A stretch of DNA of 64,000 bases from Dugong dugon (Eukaryota > Chordata > Mammalia > Sirenia > Dugongidae). This document shows, in pieces, positions 1-11,047 of this stretch. The position numbers and the translations under genes were made by a program. The stretch's first letter is position 1. Every line of letters starts with the position of its first letter. Below the pieces are notes generated by a model, which had not been told where the DNA came from, did not search any database, and saw nothing but the letters and a program-made list of their open reading frames with translations. The stretch is taken from assembly GCA_030035585.1 (NCBI GenBank), contig CM057473.1, forward strand, positions 5,072,501 to 5,136,500, in the 5' to 3' direction.

Positions 1-395
1 ACCCTTGTCAGATACGTCATTGCCAAAGATTTTTTCCCAGACTGTAGGGTCTCTTTTTACTCTTTTGGTAAAGTCTTTTGATGAGTGTTTAAGTATTTAA
101 TTTTTAGGAGGTCCCAGGTATCTAATTTATCTTGTGTTGTTTGTGTATTTTGAGTTGTGTTTGATAGGCTACTTATGCCAAATTTTAGGTCCCCTAGTTT
201 TGTCCCTGTGTTATATTCCAGGAAGTTCATAGTTTTAGCTTTAACATTTAGGTCTTTGATCCATTTTGAGTTAGTTTTTTGTGATGGCGTGAGGTATGGA
301 TCCTGTTTCATTTTTCTGTAAATAGATATCCAGTTTTGCCAGCACCATTTGTTGAAGAGACTGTTCCTTCCCCATTGAATGTACATCTTTCCTTA
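1..395 (-). mobile_element. L1 LINE fragment (ORF2 C-terminal part)
   Basis: The minus strand encodes residues typical of the distal part of L1 ORF2p, with a NSKWIKDLNVKAKTMNFLEYN stretch matching the usual SKWIKDLNV motif and a KLDTWD(L/Y)LKIK-like block after it. The copy enters from outside the window, so its full extent is unknown. It is a 5'- and 3'-truncated fossil, not a working gene. Confidence 0.85.
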
Positions 396-845
396 TAGGA
401 TTGAGTGGAGGTGGGAGAGTAGGTTCTTTCCCTGATGTTGGGTGACAAGTGTTGGGTGCTTAGGGTCCCTCCACAGCCCTTGTTGGACCGTGGGGTCCTT
501 CTGGTCTGGTGCTGTCTGTTAGAGCATCCTCTGGAGATCAGGGCAGGATGTTCTGTAGCTGATGCAGGACAGTGCTACCCCAATGGACAGAGTAGGCCCT
601 TTGTGTGTGTATGAATCGGCATCTCAGTAGGTGGCGGGGATCAAGGACTTTAGGTGCACGTGCAGTTGGCTCGCAGGTACAGTCTGGCTGTGGGACGTGT
701 GACATTGCAGTTGGACAGATGTTGGATGAGGACGCTAGGATCTCCTCCTGCTCGTCATTTGGCAGAGATGCAGATGGCGCCTTGCTTTACTCCATGTTTG
801 TCTACATAGTTATCTCCTGTTTCCTGTTGGGAAGTCCGTGAAGTT
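396..845. other. No gene seen; single-copy-like DNA
   Basis: I recognise no repeat or exon here. A 78-codon open frame at 605-841 shows no recognisable protein features. Confidence 0.5.
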
Positions 846-978
846 GCCTTCCCGTGCTGCCTATAAAGATTATAGCCAAGAAAACCCTGTGGAGTAATTC
901 TGCTCTGTAACACGTGAGGCCACCATGAGTTGGAGTTGACTCGACAGCCCCAGGTTTGGGTTTTTGGTTTTTATGCGT
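846..978 (+). mobile_element. AfroSINE, 5'-truncated
   Basis: The SINE body (TATAAAGATTATAGCCAAG, then AAAACCCTGTGGAG) and 3' end (CCATGAGTTGGAGTTGACTC) are present, followed by a T-rich tail. The tRNA-like head is missing. Confidence 0.85.
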
Positions 979-1410
979 TGCACTCAGCGAGAGGCTAATG
1001 GGATTCAAGTATAGTTATGGGGAATATGGTGGGTCCCTTGCAAAACACAGGCTGGTGGTGCCAGTTGTGAACAATAGGCTAAGTAATGGTAGATCAGAAG
1101 GAATTGACAAGAAAGTCTCCCAGGCACATTTCATTAATAGGGACAAAAGAAAATACACAAAACATTTTATGTTTCAGAGTTTGTAAATCTACCTGAAGTG
1201 CTTTCAAAAAACGATCGATCGTATTAGTGGATTCATGTGTGTATAAAACTAAAAACCAACTTCTTTGTCAAATTTAATTTCTCCAAAATTAAAGTTACCA
1301 TTGTGAAGAGAGTGAGAAGTCGCTTTTGTCTTACATTCCCCGAGATCATTCTTTACATTTGTCTCTGTGCGTCTTTTCTCCCTGCTCCAGTGGGACGGGG
1401 GTGGGGGGCG
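979..1410. other. No gene seen
   Basis: AT-rich single-copy-like sequence with no recognisable repeat and a G-rich patch near 1390-1410. Confidence 0.45.
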
Positions 1411-1488
1411 GACAATTGCCATCAAGTTGACTCTGACTCATGGCAGCCTCGTGTGTGTCAGAGAAGAACTGTGCTCCACTGGGTTTTC
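1411..1488 (-). mobile_element. AfroSINE 3' fragment
   Basis: The complement of the SINE 3' end (GCCATCAAGTTGACTCTGAC, then GTCAGAGAAGAACTGTGCTC) runs directly into the T-rich start of an antisense L1 at 1489. The L1 probably inserted into, or next to, this SINE. Confidence 0.8.
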
Positions 1489-2776
1489 TTTCTTTTTTAA
1501 AATTATTTTATTGTGTTTTAGGTGAAAGTTTACACAGCAAATTAGGTTCCCATTTAACAATTTTTCTACAAATTGCTCTGTGCCATTGGTTACAATTTTC
1601 AAAATGTGTCAGATTCTCATTATTTCCATTCTGTTTATTCTGTTTCCATTGATCTACCGTCCCTATCCCTCTTTGCCTTCTCATCTTTGCTTTTGGGTAA
1701 TGTTTGACTCTTTGGACTCATATAGTTGATTATTTAAGGGAGCACATTACTCATAGGTGATACTGTTTATTTTATAAGCCAATCGGTTTATTTGGCTGAG
1801 ACGTGACCTGCAGAAATAGCTTTAATTCCGAGTTCAAAGGGTGTCTTAGGGTGATAGTCTTGGGGGTTCATCTAGTGTCTCTCGGTCCAATAGGTCTTGC
1901 CTTTTTTAGAAATTTGAATTTTGTTCTACATTTTTCTTCCATTCTATCTGGGACCTTCTATTGTGTTCCTGGTCCAAACGGTTAGTAGTGGTAGTCAGGC
2001 AGCACCTAGTTCTTCCGGTCTCAGGTAGAAAAGGGCAGGGTTCGTGTGGTTTCAGGTGTCTGCCGTCTAGAAAGTGATTCCCCTTGCCTCTCCCTCCCAT
2101 CCCTGGTAACCATCAAAGAACTGTGCATTCTGTGTATACCTATTCTTGACTTTTTATAATAGTGAGACCATACACTGTTTGTCCTTTTGTGATTGATTTA
2201 TTTTACTCAGCATAGTGTCCTCCAGATTCAGCCATGTTGTAGGATGTTTCATGGACTCCTCATTATTCTTTATAGTTGCATGGTAGTCCATTGTAAGTAT
2301 GTTTATCCGTTCATCTGTGATGAGCACTTAGGTTGTTTCTATCTTTTTGCTACTGTGAATAATGCTGCAGTGAACATAGATGTGCATATATCTATTCATG
2401 TCACTGCCCTTATATCTCTAGGTTATATACCTAGGAGTGGGATTGCTGGATCATAGGTGTTCCTACTTGTAGCTTTTTGAGGAAGGGCCATACTATTTTC
2501 CATCGTGGTTGTAACATTTTACAATCCCAACAGCAGCCTATAAAGAGTTCCCAATCTCCCCACAACCTTGTCAGCATTTTTTTTTTTTTATCATTGCCAT
2601 TTTTGCAGAGGCGAGATGGTATCTCATTGTAGTTTTGATTTGCATCTCTAGTGGCTAATGATCACAAGCATTTTTTCATGTATTTGTTGGCCGCCTGAAT
2701 GTCCTCATTGGTGAAGTGTCTGTTATGTCCTTTGCCCGCTTTTTGATTGGATTATTTGTCTTGATGGCAACTAACA
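1489..2776 (-). mobile_element. L1 LINE, 5'-truncated: 3' UTR plus ORF2 end
   Basis: Antisense L1. 1489-2110 is the 3' UTR family that recurs here (GTGAAAGTTTACACAGCAAA near its start), also seen at 11048, 19205, 41238, 54939 and 58255. 2113-2776 is the distal ORF2 region, with the classic antisense landmarks for a tactile L1 end: TTTTACTCAGCATAGTGTCC, GGGATTGCTGGATCATAG and TTTTGATTTGCATCTCTAGT. Scattered differences make it an old, inactive copy. Confidence 0.9.
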
Positions 2777-2789
2777 ACAATAAGATGGT

Positions 2790-3200
2790 GGAAGGTGATG
2801 ATTAATGGAGAACAATGAAGCATGGAAAGGAGCTAGGCGCAGTGTTTGGAGTTTGAACTTTTGAAGAGGAGCTTAGGAAGGCTCTACTGTGTAGGTGACA
2901 TTGGAGCAAAAATGGCAGGGGATTGAGGGAGTAAACCCTTCTGGTAGTCGAGCAGAGCAGTTTAGGTAGAGGACAGAGGATCGTGCCCGCCATATTGGAG
3001 GACCAGCCTGGAAGCCACTGGGGCTTGATGGAGAGAGCAAGGGGAGAGTCGGGAGACTCATGCTCAGGGGAGGATCTGGATCTGGTAGGACTCATCGTGA
3101 GATGGGAAGCTTCTGAGATTGTGGCTGGATGGGCACCATGATCTGATTTAGGTTTTAATATGAGCGCTGTGAGTGCTGTGTTGAGAGCTGGGAAGCAGCT
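2790..3200 (+). repeat. Possible ancient mammalian repeat, family not recalled
   Basis: The stretch includes GATGGGAAGCTTCTGAGATT followed by CATGATCTGATTTAGG. This word order is familiar from an old mammalian interspersed repeat that I cannot name. Overlapping antisense open frames have no recognisable domains. Confidence 0.35.
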
Positions 3201-4157
3201 TCCTCATCGCCACGATTGTGAGCAGTAAGCATTGCGCCTGGGTTTTTTATCGCACACATTGCCCAGATCCCATCGGTGCTGTTGGGTCTTTGTTAATAAG
3301 TTTTTCAACTTCTGTAGTCACAAACGCCTTTGTTTATAGTTGGTGAGAAAGGGGACTTCCATAATGCAAGGGTCGTTAGCGGATGAGTTTTATGAGTTCA
3401 GGAGTTCTTGAAAAGTGTGTGCCAATCTTTAGGGTTCTGTGGAACTCAATGTCTCATTTTTGGCCATTGACCTAGTTAGTGCATTTAAAGTGGCATGTGG
3501 TAAGCATGTCCACAGATGTTTGTTAACCAGTGGACTTAGAACAAAATAATAACAACTTTCCCATCTGGTGCCCTTTTCATCTGGGGATCTTCAAACCCCA
3601 AGCGTACATTAATTAAACCTCCCATTACCGGGAGGTACGGAAGGGATGCGGGGCAGGGGCTGTAATCCCCACTGCAGAGGACCCTGGGGAGAGCCCCTGG
3701 GCCCCACGCAGTAACAAGCATCTTGCATTTCACCAGTGCCTTTCATCTACCATCTTAAATGCCTCCCCAGCCTTACCTGGTGGAAAGTGCATTATCAAGC
3801 CCATCTGCAGGGAGTGGGAAGTAGCCTGGAATGCTAGGGACTGGCTTGTAGGTTCTCAGTATTGTCACTTCAGAGGGCTCCTTTCTCTCCAGTTCGTGGG
3901 CTTAATGTGGGTTATTTGGAGTCTAACGGTGCCCAGGAAAGGAGTGGTAGAGTCTACTGGTGAGGCTGTTTGGTTTTGTATGCAGATAGGTAGGAAGTTG
4001 GGTTTAAACCTCAGCTGCCTTCCAAGCTGGCTGAGTAATTCTCATCACCTTAACTCCTTCCCTGGGGAAAGTCTCCTGAGTACACTGGGAAAACAGAAAG
4101 GCAGCCGAGGACAGGATGGCAGCTGCTTGAGTTCATTCCTGGTAAATGAAGGCAGAA
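3201..4157. other. No gene seen; possible weak MIR near 3985-4100
   Basis: Mostly single-copy-like. Around 3985-4100, 'GTTTAAACCTCAGCTGCCTT' followed by a run ending in TTAACTCC loosely recalls the MIR core, but the match is too weak to annotate separately. Confidence 0.4.
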
Positions 4158-4362
4158 GGAGCCCTGGTGGCGCAATGGTTAAGCACTTGGCTGCTAACCA
4201 AAAGGTTGATGGTTCAAACTCACCCAGCCACTCTGAGGGAGAAAGACCTGGCGATCTGCTCCCGTAAAGATTACAGCCTAGCAAACCCTATGGGGAGTTG
4301 TACTCTGTCATGTGGAGTCGCTATGAGTTGAAAATGGACTCGACAGCAGCCAACAGCAACAA
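4158..4362 (+). mobile_element. AfroSINE, full length (long-body type)
   Basis: This is a complete copy. The tRNA-like head begins GGAGCCCTGGTGGCGCAATG and contains A-box-like and B-box-like (GGTTCAAACTC) polymerase III elements. The body has GAAAGACCTGGCGATCTGC, and the 3' end (CGCTATGAGTTGAAAATGG) is shared with RTE. The tail is CAACAGCAACAAA. Confidence 0.93.
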
Positions 4363-4666
4363 AGGAAGGCCTACACTCTACTGGTAAGAAAAATGGAACA
4401 GTATAAAAAACCGAGCTAGAAACTGGTACTTCATGTGTAATAGGTAGGAAATCCGACTGCTAAGCTGTGGGAGGAGGTGTCCTGGCTGTCACTGAGATCA
4501 GGTGCCTGTATACATGCAGTGAGAGATGGCCTGATTCCTCAGGGTTCATCCTTCATGATGCATGGTGAAAGCAGGCCTCGGGCAGGACACGGGAAAGGTG
4601 GGCTACACACACCTGGTTTGCAAAGGGCCCACCTTCTTTGATTTCAAGTAGAAGGTCTTTAGCTCT

Positions 4667-5194
4667 TGTCTTGGTTTCCTAGTGTTGCTGTAACAAAAAA
4701 ATGCCGCAAGTGCGTGACTTTAAAGAACAGAAATTTATTTCCTCGTGCTTCTGGAGGCCAAAAGTCCCAATTAGGGTCTCAGCCATGTCGATTCCTTCTG
4801 TGGGCCTCCCGCCTAGTTTCTGGGGTCTGCCGGCGATCCTTGGGGTTCCTTTGCTTGTGGACAGTCCTTGCATGGCATCTGTCTTCCCCGGTGTGTGTAT
4901 TCTGCCTTTTTTATAACTCAGAAGTGATTAGGTTTAGGACCCAGTGTACTCTGGTATGACCTCATTAACATAACCAAAAACCCAAAACTCCTTGCCATCA
5001 AGTGCTTTCTGACTCATAGAGACCCTATAGGGCAGAGTAGAACTGCCTCCATAGGGTTTCCAAGGAGTGGCTGGTGGATTTGAACTGCCAAGGTTACCAA
5101 AGAAAACTGCTATTTCCAAACACGACTGCATTCACGGGTACAGGGGCCCGGACTTCAATACACATTTTGGGGGTGACACATTCAATCCATAACA
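4667..5194 (-). mobile_element. MaLR-type (MLT/MST-like) solo LTR, antisense, carrying a SINE
   Basis: A fossil LTR. Its ends in + orientation are TGTCTTGGTTTCCTAGTG and TTCAATCCATAACA, which are hallmarks of the mammalian MaLR class. The 5-base flanks GCTCT (4662-4666) and GCCCT (5195-5199) look like a worn target duplication. An antisense AfroSINE interrupts it at about 4976-5094. No internal region is seen. Old, probably from early placental time. Confidence 0.8.
4976..5094 (-). mobile_element. AfroSINE (short-body type) inside a MaLR LTR
   Basis: The complementary 3' end (CTTGCCATCAAGTGCTTTC) and body are present and the head is lost. It splits the LTR between CATTAACATAACC and CAAAGAAAACTGC, an order that is uninterrupted in the related LTR at 44030-44060. 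Confidence 0.88.
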
Positions 5195-5949
5195 GCCCTG
5201 TTTTTGGTGAGGGGAACCTCAATTCTAATGTAAAGTATTTTTATTGATTTTGCAACATAGTATTGCCTTTATTCACAGTAACGTGGAAATAAAGTGTAGT
5301 AGAAAAATGTTGAAAAGTATGGGTTCCTTGCACGTCCACTCTATGTGACCCCTCAAACTGGATAAGGAGCCCACTGAGTCATGGTTTCTTTCCATCCTTT
5401 TGACTTTAAAAGGTAGAAAGGTGTCTGTGTTTCCACAAATCAAAGGTGAATGCTTATGTTATTTTAGATGAAAAACCTTCTGAGTAAATTCTGAAAGCAT
5501 ACCCCATGAGAATGTATCCCTCCATGATTCCTGTCTAGTAGTGTCGAACTGTAAAGCAATATTTCTGTTCTTTCGTGTAATTATTATAGTGTTGGTTGTG
5601 TTCTTTGTTCACCTTGGTGGAACCACAGTGGAAAGATCACCTGTCCTTAATACGCAGTTGTAGGATATGTATTCACAGTTTCCTTGTTCTGTGAAGCCCT
5701 AGTTGGCAGGGACACTTTCTGAAAGTTTCTTAAATAGATAAATAATTGGAGCAAAGAAATGACTTAGAAAACCACTCTGTTGTTGGAAGTCAGAACAAAC
5801 CAAAATCTTTGCCCCCAGCATGAACTCTACACTTCATAGTTGGGTGGTTAATCCCTTTGTTCCTGGTAATGTCCCAGTGCCTGTAGATGCAGTTCTAGAA
5901 TTCTGAGATAGCCCCCGGCACTCTGTGTTGTCCAGGCAGCAGAAGAAAT
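5195..5949. other. No gene seen
   Basis: AT-rich single-copy-like sequence. No repeat or exon is recognised. Confidence 0.45.
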
Positions 5950-6065
5950 GGCTTAGGTCATCTTCACTGAGATCTTCTCTACCCTGCTCACTAGCTGTGT
6001 GACCTTAGTAAGTTACTCAACCTTTCTGTGCTTCAGTTTCTTCATTTATAAAATGGGATGAGTAC
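5950..6065 (+). mobile_element. MIR SINE, left part (split by an LTR)
   Basis: The MIR core is clear: CTAGCTGTGTGACCTTAGTA, then CTTCAGTTTCTTCATTTATA and AAAATGGGATGAGTAC. The element resumes at 6535 after the LTR insertion. Confidence 0.85.
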
Positions 6066-6534
6066 TGTCTTAGTCATCTAGTGCTGCTATAACAGAAATC
6101 CCACAAGTGGATGGCTTTAATAAAGAGAAATTTATTTCTTCACAGCCAAGTAGGCTAAAAGTCCAAACTCAGGTGTCAGCTCCAGGGGAAGGCTTTTTCT
6201 CTCTGTCAGCCTTTTCATCAATGTTCCCCCAGACTAGGAGCTTCTCTGCACAGGGACCCCGGTCCAAAGGATGCGCTCTGCTTCCGGCGCTGCTTTCTTG
6301 GTGGTATGAGGTTCCCATGTGTCTCTGCTCGCTTCTCTTTTATATTTCAAAAGAGATTGGATTATGACACTATCTAATCTTGCAGACATCATCAGTATAA
6401 CCTCATCACAGTGATAGAATTTACAACACATAAGGAGATCACATGAGATTACACAATCATATACAATACTGGGAATCATGACCTAGTCAAGTTGACAGAT
6501 ATTTTTTGGGGGACACACAATTCAATCCATGACA
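6066..6534 (-). mobile_element. MaLR-type solo LTR with perfect 5 bp target duplication
   Basis: A fossil LTR of 469 bp with TGTCTTAGTCATCTAGTG and TTCAATCCATGACA at its ends. It is flanked by AGTAC on both sides (6061-6065 and 6535-6539) and sits inside a MIR. A solo LTR without an internal region. Antisense open frames in it are meaningless. Confidence 0.9.
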
Positions 6535-6590
6535 AGTACCTTCCTTGTAGAAGTGTTAGGAAGATTAAGATACTCCACCAGTGCCTGACT
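6535..6590 (+). mobile_element. MIR SINE, right part
   Basis: Continues the MIR interrupted at 6065: AGTACC-TTCCTTGTAGAAG corresponds to the consensus stretch after the 'AAAATG' core, followed by GTTAGGAAGATTAAG. Confidence 0.75.
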
Positions 6591-6594
6591 TATA

Positions 6595-6792
6595 CAGTTG
6601 TTGTTGCTGGGTGCCTTGAGTTGATTCTGACCTCATGTGATACAGTAGAACGGCTCCATATGGTTTTCTTGACTATAATCTTTACGGAAGCAGATGGCCA
6701 GGTCTTCTCCTGTGGAGCCGCTGGGTGGGTTCAAACCGCCAGCCTTTCATTTAGCAGCAGAGCACTTAACCATTGTGCCACAAGGGTTCCTT
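6595..6792 (-). mobile_element. AfroSINE, full length (long body)
   Basis: The complementary 3' tail (GTTGTTGTTGCTGGGTGCC), body (ATAATCTTTACGGAAGCAG) and head ending CCACAAGGGTTCC are all present. Confidence 0.92.
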
Positions 6793-6979
6793 GAAACCAT
6801 GGCCCTGTTCTCTTTGGCATCAAGTCATCAAGGAAGTGAAATCCAAGGGAACTGAATTAATTAGAGCCGAATATTAAGGCTTAGGTATTAGAGCAGATTT
6901 TTGAGCTGAGAGAACGTGAAAAAGGGCAGCATCAGAAGGAAAAGGGCTGTCAAATTTGTTTCCATTTCACCGTAAAGTA

Positions 6980-7178
6980 TGTTGTTGGCTGCCCTGGAGT
7001 CAATTTTCATCTCATGGCAACCCCACGTGATAGAGTAGAACCACACCATGGGGTTTGCTAGGCTATAATCTTTGTAGGAGATCACCAGGTCTTTCTTCCA
7101 CATGGCCACTAGGTAGGTTCAAACTGCCAACTGTTTGGTTAGCTGCTGCGTGCTTAACCGTTGCACAACCAGGGCTCC
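6980..7178 (-). mobile_element. AfroSINE, full length (long body)
   Basis: From TGTTGTTGGCTGCCCTGGAG to the head complement AACCAGGGCTCCTT. The minus-strand open frame at 6888-7109 is just the translated SINE. Confidence 0.92.
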
Positions 7179-7985
7179 TTCTGACTTAGTTAGCTGCTCA
7201 AAGAGTGTTGGCTGCTAATGTTGTTGACATCATTGGCATTATGGTCAGGAGCCAAATGAGTATTATTGGAGTTTTTACGTGATTTCTAGCCCCTTCCTCT
7301 CTTTTTACACAATTGTAGGATTTAACCATTTTCAAAGTGAGTTCCTTGGGTCTCCTTCTCATCTTCCTTATCCAGGGGAGAGGGACATCATGTGGTTAAT
7401 TTTGGAGTTACAAATAAATCTATCAGTGAGTAGGTGAACACGCAAATACAGGATCCCTAGTAACAAAAATCGACTATCCACAAGAAAGAATGGAGAAGAA
7501 CACCCTCTAAGAGGGAGGCTTTTACATTGGCTTCCAGTCAGACCCAGAGGCCTTTGGTCTCTGGAAGGGGTTTAGCTGAGCTGACACTGTTTCCTTTGGC
7601 CAGTCCCTGCACGGAGCACTTGTCATACTTCCTGTATCCCCATACGTAACTTCCTGTACCCCCATGGTAACCCTCTGAGGTTATTTCCTCCCTTTTTCCA
7701 TTCCATAGGTAATGAGGCTCTGAGAGGTTGAGTGCCTTTTCCTCTACCACGTGGCTTGACACATGAGCTCTTGACACCACTCAGCCTGGCCGCATTTCCT
7801 GGGCCACAGTTTCCTAAAAAGAAAAGAGTAGAGAAAAGGAGAGAAACGGGCCGCTAGCTACCGGGAGGTGAGTCCGGACAGAGGAACACCAGTAGCAGCG
7901 ATGGGGGAAAATAAAGCTGTTTTATGTTTCTACCTCCCTAAATCGAGACTTTTCAATAAATCATATACAGAAATAAAAATGAAAC
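7179..7985. other. No gene seen; weak MIR near 7655-7770
   Basis: Single-copy-like, except that 7655-7770 reads like an antisense MIR (GGTAATGAGGCTCTGAGAGG followed by TTGAGTGCC). I see no exon. Confidence 0.4.
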
Positions 7986-8186
7986 AAAAAACCCAACCTG
8001 TTGCTGCTGAGTCGATTCGTACTCATGGCGACCCCGTGTGATAGAGTAGAACTCCTCTGTAGGGTTTTCTCGGCTGTAATCCTGACAGAAGCAGATCGCC
8101 TGGCCTCTCTAATGCAGTGCTGCTGGGTGGGTTTGAAATGCCAGCCTTTAGGTCAGTGGTCGGGTGCAAGCCATTGGTGCCCCCTA
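7986..8186 (-). mobile_element. AfroSINE (long body)
   Basis: Starts at the tail complement (AAAAAACCCAACCTGTTGC) and ends near the head (TGGTGCCCCC). The head is more diverged than in its neighbour at 8218. Confidence 0.9.
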
Positions 8187-8217
8187 GGAACAGTTTCTTC
8201 CAAAACCTGAAAAACTA

Positions 8218-8417
8218 TACCCACTGCTGGCAAGTCGATTCCGACTCATATTGCGACTGTAGGACAGAGTAGAACTGCCACACCGGGTTCCCAGGGCTGT
8301 AAATCTTCATGGAAACACGCTGCCACATCTTCCTTCCGAGAAGTGGCTGGTGGGTTTGAAACACCAACCTTGCAGTTCGCAGCCAAGCACTTTAGCCACT
8401 GCGCCACCAGGGCTCCT
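8218..8417 (-). mobile_element. AfroSINE (long body)
   Basis: The 3' core GGCAAGTCGATTCCGACTC and the head complement CTGCGCCACCAGGGCTCC are well preserved. It lies about 30 bp from another antisense copy. Confidence 0.92.
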
Positions 8418-8587
8418 TATCATCTTACATCCAGCTCCAAATCGTTACTTACCCACAGTTCTTCTCTGGATACCTCTATGTCAATAAATTTAAATCCTAC
8501 TATTACAGGGTCTCCTCATTTTCCTTAATATTCAAATTCTTTCTTCCCCTCCTCCAGCCAAGGCTCAGTGTGGTCCCCACACCACCG

Positions 8588-8692
8588 CCACTTAACTAGC
8601 TTAGGCGACAGCCTTACTTTTCCTTAGCCTCAGCTTCCTCATCTGTAAAATGGCCCTGACAATAATAATAAATATCTCCTGGGATTGTTGGG
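8588..8692 (+). mobile_element. MIR SINE
   Basis: CCTTAGCCTCAGCTTCCTCA, then TCTGTAAAATGGCCCTGAC and AATAATAATAAATATCTCC match the MIR core and its 3' continuation. Confidence 0.75.
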
Positions 8693-8696
8693 AGGT

Positions 8697-8852
8697 CTGT
8701 AGGTGCTCTCCGCTGTTAACCTAACGGTTAGTTGTTTGAACCCACCCAGCAGCAGCATGGAGGAAACTGCCTGGTGACCTTCCTCCTTTAAGATCACAGG
8801 TAAGAAAACCATCTGGAGCAGTTCTCCTCTGTAACCTACGTAAAATGCAGAA
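8697..8852 (+). mobile_element. AfroSINE, degenerate
   Basis: The head (GCTGTTAACCTAACGGTTAG) and body (AAACTGCCTGGTGACC, AAAACCATCTGGAGCAG) can be followed. The 3' end is lost. An older copy abutting a MIR. Confidence 0.75.
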
Positions 8853-9757
8853 GTCCCCAGTGAACGGCAATTATCATTACTTGTAGTGCTTGTAACATTT
8901 GCATGGCATGCAGGCACCCATCATACTCTAGCTTCTCTTTAGAATGTCTCGGAATCTCTTAACTTGTCCATTCTGGCTTCAGGAACCAAGCAAATGAGCA
9001 TCCTGGGGCGTAGTGTGTCATTTTTTTAAAAGCGGCTGCTTAATCTTTTTTTTTTTTGTTTAAATGTAGACTATTTAACTCTTGATTTATGATAAATCAT
9101 TTTGCCCCCACACCTCCCGGATGACGTTAAAAGAACAATCTGTCTTTCCTGTCTCTATGTTGTGAACCAACATTCTCTTCACTTACTAATGTTGCAAATG
9201 TTGATGATTTGGAACCCAAATGGGTGTCTCCTCGAAGACTCGGAATGCCATTGACACTCAAGTGCCAGGGTCTGTTAGTAAACTAACTGTAGTAAAAAAA
9301 TGGCACAAAGAAAGCTAAGTAATGTTCTTAGCGTTTTCCTCCTCGGAAGTACCTTTTGCAGGTACCGTGTGGATCTTTCAGTCCTGAATTTCTAGAACTA
9401 TCAGACATACTCAAAGCAAATGTCTGTCCCAAATAAATGTATTCAGATTCTTAGAGCAGATAATTTATGCGTGAAAACCTTGCACCTCCACCCCTCTGAT
9501 AGTATTAGAAGCAGAATTTAAGATTGAGCTTGTTGTATCTGATAAAGTAAAAATATCCCCTGAAGTCTTCTTTAAACCAAACAGTAGTTTAGCTGAATTA
9601 GTAAAGAATGTCTGCCTTGAGCGTTGTGCTCTTTTAAAGAATTACCTGTATGGGATCAAATTGACAGGAGCAATTCCGAAGAGTAGATGGGGCCCGTGAG
9701 TTTATGTTAATGAGGGAGGAACAATTCCGGACAAGAAGGCTGGGAATGGTTGTGCAA
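8853..9757. other. No gene seen
   Basis: AT-rich single-copy-like DNA with a T11 run near 9050. No repeat or exon recognised. Confidence 0.45.
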
Positions 9758-9860
9758 CTTGAAGGATGTAATCAGTGTCACTGAATTGAAGTGTAGAAAT
9801 TATTGACTGTTCTGCTGTGTATATTCTCAACAGCAACAAAGACGTTTTTAAAAATAATAC
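9758..9860 (+). mobile_element. L1 3' terminal fragment, sense
   Basis: GGATGTAATCAGTGTCACTG and GCTGTGTATATTCTCAACAG are the complement of the antisense 3' terminus at 11060-11150 (GTTGAGAATATACATAGC). Only the extreme 3' end is present. Confidence 0.6.
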
Positions 9861-10189
9861 GTGAGGCACACTCTTTGTGCATAAACATTCTTTTTGCAAT
9901 GGACATGTGAGTAGCTGCTGTAATTTAAGGGTTGTGTGTGATACAGGTTCAAGTAGATTGCTGGGCTGACGGACCTTCGTTAAAATTGTGCCTCCCGACT
10001 TCCTTCTGTGCCATGTCCTTCCCCCATTATTCCTCCTTTTTACATAATGTTTTAATATTCTCTTTTCTTCCCCTCACTCTCCCTGGCTATAAAAATCTCC
10101 CCTGAGGAAGGAATGCAATTACTAGTAACTGGCAAAATTCTATAGGAAAGGGGCATATACTTAGGGTTAAATGCACCTAGGTTGAATTT
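9861..10189. other. No gene seen
   Basis: Single-copy-like, with a CT-rich patch near 10060-10080. Confidence 0.4.
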
Positions 10190-10290
10190 CCACTCACTAC
10201 TTCCAAGAACTTGGGCTCGTTAGTTAACCTTTTGGAGCTTCAGTGTCTTCACTTGTAAAATGGACCTGTTCCTGTATATGGGTTTAGTGA
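10190..10290 (+). mobile_element. MIR SINE
   Basis: The order AACTTGGGCTCGTTAGTTAA, CTTTTGGAGCTTCAGTGTC, TTCACTTGTAAAATGGACC follows the MIR core. Confidence 0.7.
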
Positions 10291-10297
10291 CCACGTT

Positions 10298-10512
10298 CGA
10301 TGCAAACAATTAAGTGCTTGGATACTAATGGAAAGGTTAGTGGTTTGAATTCACATAGAGGTGCCTCAGAAGAAAGGCCTGGTGATCTACTTCAGAAAGA
10401 TCACAGCCATTGAAAACCCTATAGGGCAGAGTTCTGCCCTGAAACACATGGGGTCTGCATGATTCAGAATCAATACAACAGGGTAGCTAGTTTGGTTTTT
10501 CGTTTTTTCATA
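10298..10512 (+). mobile_element. AfroSINE ('CCTCRGAAGAAAGG' body type)
   Basis: The body reads GTGCCTCAGAAGAAAGGCCT, then GGTGATCTACTTCAGAAAG and CAGTTCTGCCCTGA-like bases. This body variant differs from the long 'GGAGAAAGATGTGGCAG' type and is common here. T-rich tail. Confidence 0.88.
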
Positions 10513-10659
10513 CTGATAAGACTCAAATTTATTTCTCCTAAGGGTATATGTTTCTTAACAGAAATTATTTAAAAATTCACGTCTGACAATGAGATCTTTG
10601 GTTATTAGCTGATCAGGTAAAATATTTTGTGAAAACCCAAAGAACCAGTTGCTAGTTCG

Positions 10660-10912
10660 TGGAGTCTGTGGGCTTGTACATGCATCTGCCACGTGTGTCT
10701 GTCTTCATAGGGTGTCTTACCCCTGTGCCCATCTCTGTCTGTCCTGCAGTTTTTATAGGGTAAAAGTGGTTAGCTTCAGTACCCACCTTACACTGGTATG
10801 ACCTCATTAACATAACAAAAGAAAAATATTTCCAAAAAAAGATCACATCCCCAGGTACAGGTGTTAGGATTTCAACACAGATTTTGGGGGATACACATTT
10901 TAATCCATAACA
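10660..10912 (-). mobile_element. MaLR-type LTR, truncated
   Basis: A fossil. The block CACTGGTATGACCTCATTAA, the ACATAACAAAAGAAAAATAT word and the terminus TTTAATCCATAACA match the LTR at 4667. The other end is missing. Confidence 0.75.
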
Positions 10913-11047
10913 GATCTTTAAGCAGATATCCACTAACTTGGGGTGAAGATGGTGGTAACCATCCTCCCATTGCTGTTTAGGCCAAAATCTGTACTACGAG
11001 TCCCTGGGGACCTTGGTGGGCATATTTGGAGTGGTCTCGTTTTTTTT

